This document shows positions 52,211-62,272 of a stretch of 64,000 bases of DNA, piece by piece. How positions within the stretch are numbered: the stretch's first letter is position 1; each line of letters starts with the position of its first letter. Origin of the DNA: Spirochaetales bacterium (GTDB lineage: Bacteria; Spirochaetota; Leptospiria; Leptospirales; Leptonemataceae); the NCBI GenBank assembly GCA_024233935.1, contig JACKOY010000001.1, positions 124,001 to 188,000 of the forward strand, in the 5' to 3' direction. The position numbers and the translations under genes were made by a program. The notes beneath the pieces are model-generated. The model did no database searches, was not told the DNA's origin, and saw nothing but the letters and a program-made list of their open reading frames with translations.

Positions 52211-53979
52211 CTACTTACTTTTCATGTGCCAGACTCCGGTCCAGTCTTCCGTGGGAGCATGTTTGCGCATGTGTTCGATTCGGGCCAGAAAGAGTCGCGT
52301 GGCACGGTCTGCCCCGTGGGAAGCAAGCAGGTCTCGAAAAGCCTGCTCGGCGCGGTCCCAATCACCAGCCCGGTAGAGGCAATGCCTCTTGAAACAACGC
52401 AATCGCATCCAGTCGATACCGCTCCACTTCACTCTCCCGGCCAACCAGCTCAAAGACCCGCACCGGTTGGTCGCGGCCCTTCACCGGATCAAATCGAGTT
52501 CACGCAAAACGAAGCCCGAAATTTCAGCCACGGTGGCCTCGGAGAGCAGAACGCGCGATCCGTATTGCTTGTTGGCACCCTCCGTGCGCGAGGCCAGTTC
52601 ACGCTATCACCCATGATCGTAAAGTTTCGCGCCGTTTCGGAACCCATGTTGCCCGCGACCACTTCCCCGGTATGGATTCCAATGCGGATGTCTATGGCAT
52701 CCAGCACTCCGACCACGCCAATCGCTTCCCCCACCGTTGCATTGAACTGGTCGAGCGCTTTCAGCTGGTCCAGGGCGGACTCACAGGCCAGCTGCGATCT
52801 GCGATTGGCTTCCACAAACGGGGGCCCCAGAAGGCCATAATCGCATCGCCGACAAATTTATCGATCACTCCGTCACGCTCCTGAACTTTCGCGCTCATGG
52901 CTGACAGATAGCGGTTCATTAGCCTCACCAGGGCTGGCCGGCGTCAGCTTTTCGCTGATGGATGTAAAACCGGCGACGTCGGAAAAGAAAATCGCCATCG
53001 TTTCGCGCGATCCCTCTCCAGCTGCGGTCGCGTCGTTCAGGAGCTTATCAACGATGCGCGGATCCACGTGCTGACCAAAGGTCTCTTTGATTCGTTCGCG
53101 ATCCCGGAGGCCGTGCACCATGGAATTGAAGCTTCCGGTAAGCTCGCCGATTTCGTCGCCGCTACTCCGGTCGAGTATCACGTCCAGGTTGCCCTCGGTG
53201 ACGGCCTTCGTGCCCGAAACGAGTTTGCGGATCGGCGCAACCAGACCATTTGCAAAGAGCACGGAAAGCGCCAGACCGACCAAAACAGCGAGTACTGTGG
53301 CCGCAACATTGAAGTAGATTACCTGCTCTTCATGGTCCGAAGTGATTCCCGTCGAGCGCGAAATAAAGTCTCCACCTGCTCTCGCAGGACATCCAGACTT
53401 TCGGTGAAGTCATCCTCTTCTTGTTCAAGCGCCGACTCCATGAGGCGACCCGTACCGGGTCTTTGCTCGATGGCTGCGAGGGTCTCGCGCGCGTGGGATT
53501 CGAACTGCGTATGCTCGCGGTCTATCTCTTGAACCATCTGGAGTAAACGCTCCATCTCCGCCTCGGTCGATAGGAACGGCTGTTATCTGACGGGCCGTTT
53601 CCAGCAAGGCGATAGTGCTCTCCAGTTCCCGGTCTACGGCCCGGCCACGTTCGAGAAACTGGCGCTCTTCTCGTTCCCGGAGCACCGTCGGCGCGCCGCG
53701 CATTTCGTGCAGGCGGATGAGACGCGTGTAGTGCAGCTCTTGCTCAAGTGCGTGGTCCTCAATGCTTTCAATGGAGCGCAATATGGGAAGATAATGATTG
53801 GCCACCGTGTGTAGCTCACGCGCCACGCCCGAGACCCGGTAAACGGAAAAACCCGCCACGAGCGCCATGGCCAGAAGCAGTAGGGTCAGGATGCCCAGAA
53901 TCTTGGTTCGAATGGTCACGCCGGGTGATGCCATCTGGTCTCGCTTTGATTGGTCTGATTGTCCGAAAAAGCCCGCCAT
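52211..53979 (-). pseudogene. Membrane adenylate/guanylate cyclase with HAMP domain, multiple frameshifts
   Basis: A protein of about 590 aa is recoverable only by joining about eight frame segments. It has an N-terminal TM helix ('ILGILTLLLLAMALVAGFSV'), a helical periplasmic sensor, a second TM ('VAATVLAVLVGLALSVLFA'), HAMP ('PIRKLVSGTKAVTEGNLDV') and a class III cyclase ('AIFFSDVAGFTSISE', 'DGVIDKFVGDAIMAFWG', 'IRIGIHTGEVVAGNMGS', 'MGDSVNLASR' after repair). The C-terminal segment ends 'DWTGVWHMKSK'. Every join I traced is made by adding a single base, several in C or G runs. The order and completeness suggest a working gene spoiled by deletions in the read sequence. Confidence 0.8.
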
Positions 53980-54117
53980 GGCAGGATATTTCGCGGTCGC
54001 ATCCCCTCATACCCGGATGCACGATCCGTTTCAACACGAACTTGCTTTATCACAGGCAAATTGCAAAGGTCGTCCGAATGCCCGTGGGCGGCAAGATGCA
54101 GGGCTGGGAGGCGCACA

Positions 54118-55202
54118 ATGCGAAGAGATCTTCCGGAAGATTGCGCTGACCTCTGGTCTGCGCTTGCCGCTTTGCTCGCGGCCTTTGGTCGAATTGAGGA
54201 CCGCTTGCAGCCTGATCGGCTATCTGCGGAGGCCGATGTGCTTGAGCCGCTTGCGACCGCACTTCAGGCGCGCTGCGATCCTTCCGGCATTGGGAATACA
54301 TCTTCATCACCGGAAAAGCACGTCCTGCTGCGCGCTGCTGCCCAGCACTGCAGGCCACCGCGCGTTTTGCGACCGCCCGGGTCGGACCGCACGAAATTTT
54401 GAAGGCGTTCCAATCCTTTCGTCCGCTTGCGCGGGCCCGGGAGATCCTCTACGAACTTATCCATCTGCCGTTGATCAATGCTCATTTTTTGGGGTGTTCG
54501 GTCGATGACGGAATCTCCATGATTGAGCGAACGGAGCGGGCTCAGAGAGAGCAGCCCGGCCCGCGCGGTATTCTACACTTTGAAAATCAGCGTGGAAAGA
54601 GGGGCGGCTACTCTCTGTACATACCGGAGTACTACAGTCCGCAGCAGAGGTGGCCGCTGGTCATCGCACTGCACGGTGGTTCCGGGCACGGGGCCGACTT
54701 CTTCTGGAGCTGGTTGCCCGACGCGCGACGCTCCGGCTGTATCCTCGCCGCGCCGACTTCCTGGGGACGCACCGGTCGTTACACTCTCCGGGCGTGACGC
54801 TGCCGGTCTGAATGCGATGTTGGCTCATATCTCCGAAAATTGGAACGTAGATACGGCGCGTGTCCTGCTCACGGGAATTTCCGATGGGGAACTTATGCCA
54901 TGCTGCTTTCTATCGTTCCGCAATCGCCCTTTACGCACTTCGCCCCGGTTGCGGCCGCAGTTCATGTGCTTGTAAACGCGGATGGAGTCGTTCTTGCTCC
55001 GGTGCGAGACCTGCCTGTATACCAGGTGCACGGCGCCCCGGATTGGATGTTTCCCGTAGAGAAAGCCCGGGCTGCGGCCGACGCGCTGAAACAGGCAGGC
55101 GCGCAGATCACCTATAGAGAGCTACCGGACCTTTCTCACAACTATCCGCGCGACGAAAATCCGCATATTCTGCGCTGGTTCTCACCGGAGTTTTCGGCCT
55201 GA
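54118..55202 (+). pseudogene. Alpha/beta-hydrolase (esterase/phospholipase-like), multiple frameshifts
   Basis: The ATG at 54118 follows GGGAGG by five bases. The protein, about 360 aa after repair, has a helical N-terminal part, 'GGYSLYIPEYYSPQQRWPLV', 'IALHGGSGHGADFFWSWLPD' (oxyanion loop), 'TARVLLTGISDGGTYAMLL' with the nucleophile Ser in G-x-S-x-G (joined over a break), the Asp in 'VHGAPDWMFPVEKAR' and the His in 'LSHNYPRDENPHILRW'. The catalytic triad is therefore complete. Breaks lie near 54270, near 54775 and at 54888-54892; a G added in the run at 54888 restores the nucleophile loop. Confidence 0.75.
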
Positions 55203-55333
55203 TTCTTTTCCAATCGCCGGCGACTTTTTTATTTGTCTTTACGCGCCGGGCCGCCCCCGGCAAGCAAGGCAGATTGAGCCGATCGTTCCCCGGCCTTCGG
55301 CAATCCTGAGACTCCGAACTCATCTAGGTCGCA

Positions 55334-56527
55334 ATGCGCGCCGAAACCAACCCTGACAGGGACGACCCTCTCGAGAACGATAGGTTCCTGTTGGAGCTAT
55401 TGGTCGGATCTTCCTTTGCCTATTCTATCGTTTACGCGTTTGTGAACTACCATGCGTCCTTTGTGGATGGCGTGCCGGCATCAATTTCGATTCTCTACGC
55501 CGCTTACCTGGTTTTCATTTATCTGATCGGACGCTACAGGATTCTCTGGATGGCGTTGCTGTTCTACGCGGGTGCGTTCTTGAGCGTCACTGGCTACGCC
55601 ATCGCCCTCGGCAGTGGTTTCGGCATGCACTTCTTTCTGCTCCCTGTGGCGGTTGGAGCACCCTTCTTGTTTCGCAGAGATCGCTTGCTGGCTGTTGTTA
55701 CCGGAGCCCTGCCGGTGCTTGCCTTCTGCGCTCTTTTGGTCTTGAATTTTTCCGGGACGAGCATTATCGTTTCGGACCTTGAGGAGACGGCCAGTCTGTA
55801 CCTTCGAGTGAACGCAATTAGCGCTACGGCGTTCCTGCTGGTCGAGATTCTGCTCATTGCTACGTTCCTGAACAGGACCCTGGAACGATTGGCCGCCGAG
55901 AAGGGCCGTAACTATCAACTGCTGTGCAACCTGATACCCGAGAGCCTGCTCGGGCGTTTTTTGTCCAATGACCGGTATCTGGCCTACAACTGCGATCAGG
56001 CTGTCGTGATCTTTGTCGACATCGTCGGCTTTACGGAACTGTCCGTGCGATCGGATCCGAACGAGGTAGTTCGCATGCTGAACGACATCTACTCGGACTT
56101 CGATGAACTTGCTGATCAGTTTGGTGTGGAAAAGATCAAGACGATCGGTGACTCTTACATGGCGGCCGTCAACGTGATCGACCAGACTTCCGGCGCGTTT
56201 GAAAACGCGGCCAGATTCGCTCTGGATATTGTGCGCATCGTGTCCGAGCGCTACAGTCACATTGGGGTCCGGGTCGGCATGGCCTCCGGCCCGCTTGTGG
56301 CCGGCGCCGTGGGCAAGCACCGCATCTTCTTCGACATCTGGGGTCCGGTTGTCAATCTCGCCAGTCGCCTGGAAAAGCTGTCGGCTCCCGGGCGTGTCCT
56401 GTGCTCCATGGAACTTGTCGAACGACTGCGGCCCGCTTTCCAATTCGCCGAAGAAAGCAACTACGAAAGCCGGGGTATCGGAGAAACACCGGCCGCATTT
56501 CTTTTAGGCGCAACAGGCACCGGCTGA
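55334..56527 (+). CDS. Membrane class III adenylate cyclase
   Basis: Intact 397-aa cyclase. Six TM helices occupy about residues 20-180, followed by a short coiled coil and the catalytic domain (about 215-390). Metal ligands Asp229 ('FVDIVGFTELS') and Asp273 ('TIGDSYMAA'), the purine-selecting Lys (267/269 in 'EKIKT') and Asp334 ('FFDIWG'), and transition-state residues Asn341 and Arg345 ('VVNLASR') are all present. This full set predicts ATP use and cAMP production. It stands alone on the plus strand, 130 bases after the broken hydrolase. Confidence 0.92.
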   Translation: MRAETNPDRDDPLENDRFLLELLVGSSFAYSIVYAFVNYHASFVDGVPASISILYAAYLVFIYLIGRYRILWMALLFYAGAFLSVTGYAIALGSGFGMHFFLLPVAVGAPFLFRRDRLLAVVTGALPVLAFCALLVLNFSGTSIIVSDLEETASLYLRVNAISATAFLLVEILLIATFLNRTLERLAAEKGRNYQLLCNLIPESLLGRFLSNDRYLAYNCDQAVVIFVDIVGFTELSVRSDPNEVVRMLNDIYSDFDELADQFGVEKIKTIGDSYMAAVNVIDQTSGAFENAARFALDIVRIVSERYSHIGVRVGMASGPLVAGAVGKHRIFFDIWGPVVNLASRLEKLSAPGRVLCSMELVERLRPAFQFAEESNYESRGIGETPAAFLLGATGTG

Positions 56528-56616
56528 GGGGATAGCTCTGCCTTTCGCAAGCTTCCGCCCCGGTCGGGGAACGGCAGTTTCTCGGTGACAACGCGGGGGC
56601 GCCTTCAGGATACGTA

Positions 56617-56985
56617 ATGATCCAGAGCAACATCGCATTGATTCTGTTTATCACCGGGGGCATTACCGCTTCCATGATACTTCAGTTTTTCGCGCCCCGG
56701 CTGTATCTCAAGACCTTCAATCAGCTTGATGTAAGTGATCCGGTCGGGCTTTTTTTCGCGCGTTTCTGGGCGCTTATGGTGGGATTGGTGGGCGCCCTGT
56801 TGATTTGGGCCGGCATGGAGCCTTCTGCCCGCGGGGCGGTGATCGCGGTGGCCGCGGTGGGTAAGGGCATTTTCGTGGCCTTCTTGCTTACGAACTTCCG
56901 GGCCTTCGCGCGGGGTTACATGCTGGTCATTGTTTTTGATGCGACCTGCGTTGTGCTGTACTCACTGTACCTTCTGGGATACTGA
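56617..56985 (+). CDS. Small four-helix membrane protein
   Basis: A 122-aa integral membrane protein with four TM segments (about 7-27, 45-65, 72-92 and 98-120). It contains 'FAPRLYLKTFNQLDVSDP' and 'FFARFWALMVGLVGALLIWA'. This layout occurs in uncharacterised small membrane proteins of many bacteria, but I recognise no named family. It lies 89 bases after the cyclase on the same strand and could be co-transcribed. The gene is unbroken. Confidence 0.7.
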   Translation: MIQSNIALILFITGGITASMILQFFAPRLYLKTFNQLDVSDPVGLFFARFWALMVGLVGALLIWAGMEPSARGAVIAVAAVGKGIFVAFLLTNFRAFARGYMLVIVFDATCVVLYSLYLLGY

Positions 56986-57083
56986 GGGTCTCACGCGCGG
57001 CGTCGCCTTCGAAGCGGGGCCGGAAAATCTGGATTCCGCGATCGGGCGGAATCGGCAGCCCTTCTGCGCATTGACGAGGTGCG

Positions 57084-58022
57084 TCAGATGCGGATCACAA
57101 TCTTTCCGCGTGCCCGCCCGCCTTCGCTTTCCAGGTGCGCCGCGCCGGCCTCGGCCAGGCCAAAGACTTTGTGAATCTCCGATCGTAGTTTGCCCGCATT
57201 TGCAAGCCCGGTCAGGTATTCCAGATCGGCGCCGTTGGGTTTCACCATAATGGTGGAGGCCTTTTTTCGTGAAAACACGTTGCCGATGGCGATTGCGGCA
57301 ATCACCCCCGGTCCCGGAACTGTTGTCACGAAGTGGCTCTTCGGTTGCATGCATGACCGGCCTTTCCGAACGAAAGGGTCGCCACCGCGTCGAAAATGAT
57401 ATCGCATTTCCGATCGCCGCCGAGCGGGTCCCGGCTGCGGTAGTCAATGACGTGATCGGCTCCGAACCGGCGCACCAGATCGACGTTGGCCGGACCACAG
57501 ACGCCGGTCACGATAGCTCCGCATGCCTTTGCAATTTGCACGGCGTAGCTTCCCACGCCTCCTGAGGCTCCATTTACCAGAACCTGCTGTCCGCTATCGA
57601 TCCCACCGTGATCACGAAGCGCCTGAAGCGCCGTCAGCCCGGCCAGGGGAATGGCGGCGGCTTCCTCAAAAGACATGCCATCGGGGCAAGGAGCAACGTA
57701 GCTTTCCTCAAGCGCTATAAACTCTGCGTAGGCTTCGCCCGAAGGCTTGTTGGAACGCGCGTAGACGCGCTGGCCGTCCTGAATTTTCCTGCGCCGGAGC
57801 CCCGACCCACGACTTCGCCGGCCAGATCGAATCCCAGAATGGCCGGAAACTTTATCGGATGGATGAGTCGGAGCTTTCCGGCCCGCAATTTCCAGTCTAT
57901 GGGGTTCACGCTGGAGGCGCGAATGCGAATGAGAACTTCTCGGTCGGCAGGCCGGGGGGGGGCACGTCTCGCAGACTCAAACGGTCCACGCCGCCATAGC
58001 CATCGATTACGATCGCTTTCAT
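57084..58022 (-). pseudogene. Zinc-free NAD(P)H quinone oxidoreductase/alcohol dehydrogenase (MDR family), three frameshifts
   Basis: Medium-chain reductase of about 313 aa after repair: start 'MKAIVIDGYGGVDRLSLRD', then 'VNPIDWKLRAG', 'GFDLAGEVVG', 'AAIPLAGLTALQALRDHGG', the NADPH loop 'LVNGASGGVGSYAVQIAKAC', 'GADHVIDYR' and the C-terminus 'ARGKIVIRI'. No structural-zinc cysteines are present. Breaks lie at a C9 tract (57954-57962; ten would be in frame), an A4 run near 57784 and near 57350; each is repaired by one base. The reading otherwise is full length. Confidence 0.8.
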
Positions 58023-58178
58023 GTTTTCCTGCATCTTCGTTGCCCCCGGGCGCTACACCTACAGCGCGGCACCGGGCCCACGCGAGTGCAAGCGCGTTTA
58101 CCGGACTCTCCGATCAAAACAATGGGAGCACAATCGCCGCGGCTTGACCGGTGCCGGGCCACGATTTAGATCTGTTCA

Positions 58179-59192
58179 ATGGCCCCGGCCGAAAAACAAG
58201 CGAGCCCCGGTGCGTCCTGGGAACAGCTCGCCGTGCTTCCACATCTGGTGCGTGTCTTGTACGAAGCACTGTTCTGGTCCCCGCTGGATAATCTGCGCGG
58301 AATCGTCGGTCGCCTGCGCGATCTGGGACGCCCTTCTACAACCCGGGTCCGAGTTGTACATGTTGCACATCAGGACATGGTCCGGCTTCCGCCGTTTGCT
58401 TTCTTTTGTTGTGGATGTCTTCCTCCTGCCATTTGGGTTGCGTCGCCGGCTGCGCGTCCTATTTGGTCAGGCCCCGGGGCGCGAGCAGCCGCCACCGCTC
58501 CTTCGCGTACCCGGATTGTCCGGTTACGAGGACGAGTCCCGGTTCTATATGAACGGGGTCGCCACCAACGAGACCATGGCCCTGGAGAGCGGTCGTTACA
58601 TTGCCGCCATATTTCGCCGTCCGGTTACAGTAATTCCGAACTTCACGCGATCGTTGCTGCCGGACCTCCTGCAGGTGACCGCTCAGAAAGGTTACGCGCC
58701 AATGACCGGTGCCGGAGCGCGGGCCCTCGCAGCCATTGGCGCAGCCCTGCGGGACCCAAATTGCGGCCGGGTTGTGGTGCTCGCTCACTCGCAGGGGGCC
58801 GTGGTGATCGGTCGGGTCCTTCTGGCGCTGGATCATGACCGGCTGGTTTCCAGCTCCGACCGGAAAAGCTGGAGGTGTATACTTTTGGTAACCCATCTGA
58901 CTTGATGTCTACCGTGCGCCGGATCGGTGCGCTGGAACACTTTGCAAACCGACGGGACCTGGTCGCCAGGCTGGGAGTTCTGGCGCAACGCTCCATCGAG
59001 CGCGGAAGCATTCATATAGATGGCCCTGTATTCGTAGCGGATCGTTACGGTCACTTCTTCAACGAGCATTATCTGCACGGTGTGGAGACCCGGGCGTTTG
59101 TAGACTCACGGGGGCGTGCTTCCGCGCGTTTGTATTCGTATTTGAATGGGGCCGTTCCAGCGTTACCGCTTGAGCCGGCACAGCAAGTGTAG
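58179..59192 (+). pseudogene. Lipase-like alpha/beta-hydrolase with HSQG nucleophile motif, frameshifted
   Basis: A protein of about 340 aa read in three segments. It has the N-terminal 'PHLVRVLYEALFWSPLDNLR', a hydrophobic stretch 'FVVDVFLLPFGLRRRLRVLF', 'SRFYMNGVATNETMALESGR', and then 'VVVLAHSQGAVVIGRVL' with the probable catalytic Ser in H-S-Q-G. After another break come 'LEVYTFGNPSDL' and 'HFFNEHYLHGV' with a candidate His. It resembles membrane-associated lipase-like proteins rather than secreted lipases. Breaks near 58335 (two bases missing) and 58860 (one C missing) are in C or G runs. Confidence 0.68.
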
Positions 59193-59226
59193 TATGCAGT
59201 ATCGTGAAATGTAATTAACGAAATGT

Positions 59227-59458
59227 GTGTCGTATATTTCTGGCCACGATGGATATCGCTGGGTGACCGATGGCGGGGTCAGCTGGACTGCTACGTCAAC
59301 CGGCGTCGGACAAAACCTGAACAGCGTCGCGACCGACGGGCGACGCTGGATTGCGGTTGGTGTGAATGATGCGCTCGTTATCTCAATGGATGGGGGCGTA
59401 ACCTGGTCAAGCCTGAGCGGCGGGACCGGCACCGGCCAGCGTCTTGCGGCCCCTCAGT
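59227..59458 (+). pseudogene. Fragment of a BNR/photosynthesis-repair-like beta-propeller protein
   Basis: About 77 codons read 'VTDGGVSWTATSTGVGQNL', 'SVATDGRRWIAVG' and 'SMDGGVTWSSLSGGTGTGQ', two 'DGG-x-x-W' blade repeats of the type found in BNR/sialidase-like propellers. There is no signal peptide or start, and the frame meets the convergent CNNM gene end. It is a remnant or an internal piece cut by rearrangement or sequence loss. Confidence 0.55.
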
Positions 59459-60490
59459 TTTTTTTGCGCCGGCCGGGATTGGACCGGGCATTCTTGCGAG
59501 CCGCTTCGCGCGTGTCGACCAGCTTGTCGGTTTCATCCACAATTTCAGCTCCGAGGATCGTTTCGAGCAGATCTTCCAAGCTCACCAGTCCCGACAATCC
59601 GCCGAACTCATCGTGTACGATGGCAATGTGTCCGCGGTGTTTTAGTAGGTACGTCAGCAGGTTCAAACAGGTAGTTGTGTCCGGCACCGCGGCTATTTCG
59701 CGTTTCAATGTCCGCAGGGAATGCCTGCGTCTTGCCCGTCCTTTTTCTATGTCTTCGCGTAACGCATATCCGATCACGTGCTCGCGATCACCTTCATAGA
59801 GTGGAATACGTGAAAAGCCGCAGTCCTTCGATGTCTCGTGGGCTCTATTCAGCTTCGTTTCAATGTCCAGAGCAAAGATGACGCGTCGCGGTGTCATGAT
59901 GTCCTTCACCGGACGCTCTTCCAGACTGATGATATTCCGGACCATACGACTTTCATCACGCGAAAGCTCGCCTTCCTGCATGCCAATCTTGACCAGCGCG
60001 AGTATTTCCTCTTCGGTGATGGTCGTTGTGTTTGCGGAACCAAAGACGCTGCCAACGCGCTGGGAGGCGCTGACGAGCGGATGCAGGGCTGAGCTTATGA
60101 ACCGAAGTGGGTGAACAATCCAGGGCCACAGACCGCGCCAGTGTATCGCTCCAGCCGTCTTGGGCATGATCTCGGCCAGTAGCAGGATGGCGATCGTAAA
60201 GACGATGGAGAAGGCGACCACACCCCAGCCGGGAAAGATCTGCGCGGCGTATGCCGGCCCACCGTCGCACCGGCGGTGTTTGCGATGGTGTTCAGGACCA
60301 AAATGGCGGCGATGGGCGCGGAGATGTCTTTGCGCATGGCCAGCATTTTCAGGGCGCGGTCCCGGAGGCGTGGATTGGTCCGGGCCGATTCGAGGGCACC
60401 GGTGCGGGTCGAATAGAGGACGGCCTCGTAGAGCGAACAATTGGCTGAGATGAATAGAGTCAGAAAAACAACGAGTATTAAGACGAGCAT
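59454..60490 (-). pseudogene. CNNM/CorC-type transporter (DUF21-CBS-CorC), one frameshift
   Basis: Membrane protein of about 346 aa with an N-terminal DUF21 domain (four TM helices), two CBS domains ('IMTPRRVIFALDIETKLN', 'SRIPLYEGDREHVIGYALRE', 'VHDEFGGLSGLVSLEDLLET') and a short basic C-terminus without the usual CorC_HlyC domain. Members export or sense Mg2+/Co2+. ATG 60490 has GGAGG eight bases upstream. The frame breaks in GTGGG near 60258; one extra G restores it ('NTAGATVG' then 'PAYAAQIFPGWGV'). Confidence 0.82.
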
Positions 60491-60705
60491 CAAGGCAATC
60501 CTCCGAACCTGATCCAGCTGAGTTCAGTCTGCGCGTAAGGCCGTGCGTGGCCAGCGAAGTTCGGTTTCAGTCCGGTTTCTGCGGTAGCGGTGCTGCGGGT
60601 TTCCCGGTCACCGAAAGAGGCTCCGCTCGGACGCCATCGGCCCGACGGGCCCCTTGCCCGAGGTCTGGACGTAACCCGGCCCTCAAGCACATCGGACGAC
60701 CACGG

Positions 60706-61292
60706 TCAGCGGGCGCCCACCGGCGTACGCAGCGAAACCGAAATCTCAAAGCCGTCCGGATCGGTAAAGACCAGTGTTCGGGACGGGCGTCCGTGTCGTA
60801 AATAAAGGCGATCCGGCGCACGGCGGTTTCTCCGGGCGGTATGTTGGCGATGGGCCATCGCGTGTCCACGCGGCCCTGGAACTTGTATTCGATGCTGCGG
60901 CGCATGTCCAGCCACCAGCCGCAGCATTCGTGGCCTGCAAACGGACCGTTCTCGGGTGCGTCCTCGGGCACACTGGCGCCGGGTGGTAGTTCAGAAGGTT
61001 CTCCGGGATCGACCGGGTCGAGCCGGAATGACCGGAAATTCGCGATCAACGGCGCGCTTCCGGCGTTTATGATCCCGACATCGTATACGAAGTACGACTT
61101 TCCTTCAGGCGCGTATTGAAACCGGTCGAACCAGCTGATGGGGCCGACGGACTGGTAAACCCGGACGGACAGCTGATTCTCATTTTGCTGAAACTGCACG
61201 GTCTCGGGAATGGACGTGCATGTGCTGATTGCCAGCGCGATGGCAATTGCGAGCGCAAGCCTCGCGTATGCAGAAAGGTGCATGAATTTCAT
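60706..61292 (-). pseudogene. Hypothetical lipoprotein, one frameshift near the C-terminus
   Basis: About 195 aa with a signal peptide ending 'AISTCTSIPE' (relaxed lipobox) and a beta-rich domain: 'YFVYDVGIINAGSAPLIANF', 'PENGPFAGHECCGWWLDMRR' and 'IPPGETAVRRIAFIYDTDAR'. After the Arg the frame shifts; one C added to CCC near 60784 gives 'PRTLVFTDPDGFEISVSLRT' and a natural stop at 60706. Without repair the frame runs on to 60567 as nonsense. The domain looks like a DUF4352-type immunoglobulin-like fold, but I do not assign a family. Confidence 0.68.
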
Positions 61293-61392
61293 CCCTCAAT
61301 CAAGATTTACGCGCACTTACTTTGAAGCCTCTTTGTAAGAATATGTTCACGAAAGTAAAGCGTTTGTCGGTGCCCTCTCGGCCGCGAGCCAA

Positions 61393-61894
61393 TCAATCAA
61401 CTTTGCCAGCAGGCGTCCTCCGATGGCGCCGACCGCGGCTGCGGCTGCCGGTCCCGCGGCGTAGATGCAGGCGGCCTGCCGTGCTCTGGCCTTCGTTGAC
61501 AACGGCTGCCGCCAGAATACCGAGCAGGCCGGCAAATGCCCCACCGAAGATGGAGCCGCTTCTGAGCAGCGCTGCCCGGTTCAGCCCCGACCGGATCACG
61601 CGCAGCAGGGCCAGAGCAAAGCCGGTTGGTCCCCGAGAGCAGCAGCCCGCAGATTGCACCCGCCAGCCCGCCGAGGGCCGCCACCTCGAACTCTCCATCT
61701 ACAAGGAAACGAAAGAGCCCAATCAGCCCGGCCGCCAGAGCGCCCGAAAAACCGCCGATCAGAGTTCCGGCGGCCGGCCCGGCCAACAGTGGAAGCCACA
61801 AACGCTCGGCCGACCGGGCTTTTGGCGGCGAATGATATTGCATTTCGGTCCGGCCGACATCAAAAGGGTTCTTTAGCTTTCCGCCCGAGTCCAC
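61393..61894 (-). pseudogene. Hypothetical Gly/Ala-rich membrane protein, frameshifted
   Basis: After a hydrophilic start (about 30 aa from ATG 61894) come Gly/Ala-rich hydrophobic helices: 'LLAGPAAGTLIGGFSGALAA', 'VAALGGLAGAICGLLL', then in a second frame 'GGAFAGLLGILAAAVVNEG' and in a third 'AAGPAAAAAVGAIGGRLLAK'. At least two single-base breaks are needed to join these into one protein of about 165 aa. It has the look of a small channel-like or structural membrane protein; no family is recognised. Confidence 0.5.
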
Positions 61895-62272
61895 GACGCC
61901 ATCCTGCCCTTCGGGAAAGCAGGAAGCGAGCGCTTCTTATCCGGCGGACAGCACGCGTGTGCATGGTCGCACGACGCGAGGGTAGCACGTGGCCCAATCA
62001 CCTCAGTACGACCGGGAGCCGCCGGCTTCTTTCGTGCGCGCTTGATCCTGAGGCTTACCACGTGCCGGCGTTGTATTGGTCCCGGGAGCTGTTCATCGAT
62101 GAGCGTCGAGTGGTGTCCGATCGACCGGCGGCAGTTCTTCACCACGCAAAAACCGCTGCATTAGATCCGGTGTGTAGAAACGGTCCCAGTATGAATGTTG
62201 CGGGTATGAATTCAATCCCACATTGAAGCGGATGTACTCTCGGCCCCGGGCGGCACAAAGAAGCGACCCTCG
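61895..62272. other. Intergenic stretch without recognisable gene
   Basis: About 380 bases between the broken membrane protein and the end of the WD40 gene. Frames are short on both strands, and none shows a ribosome site, motif or family pattern. Given the many single-base breaks nearby, a damaged gene could hide here, but I cannot support one. Confidence 0.4.
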
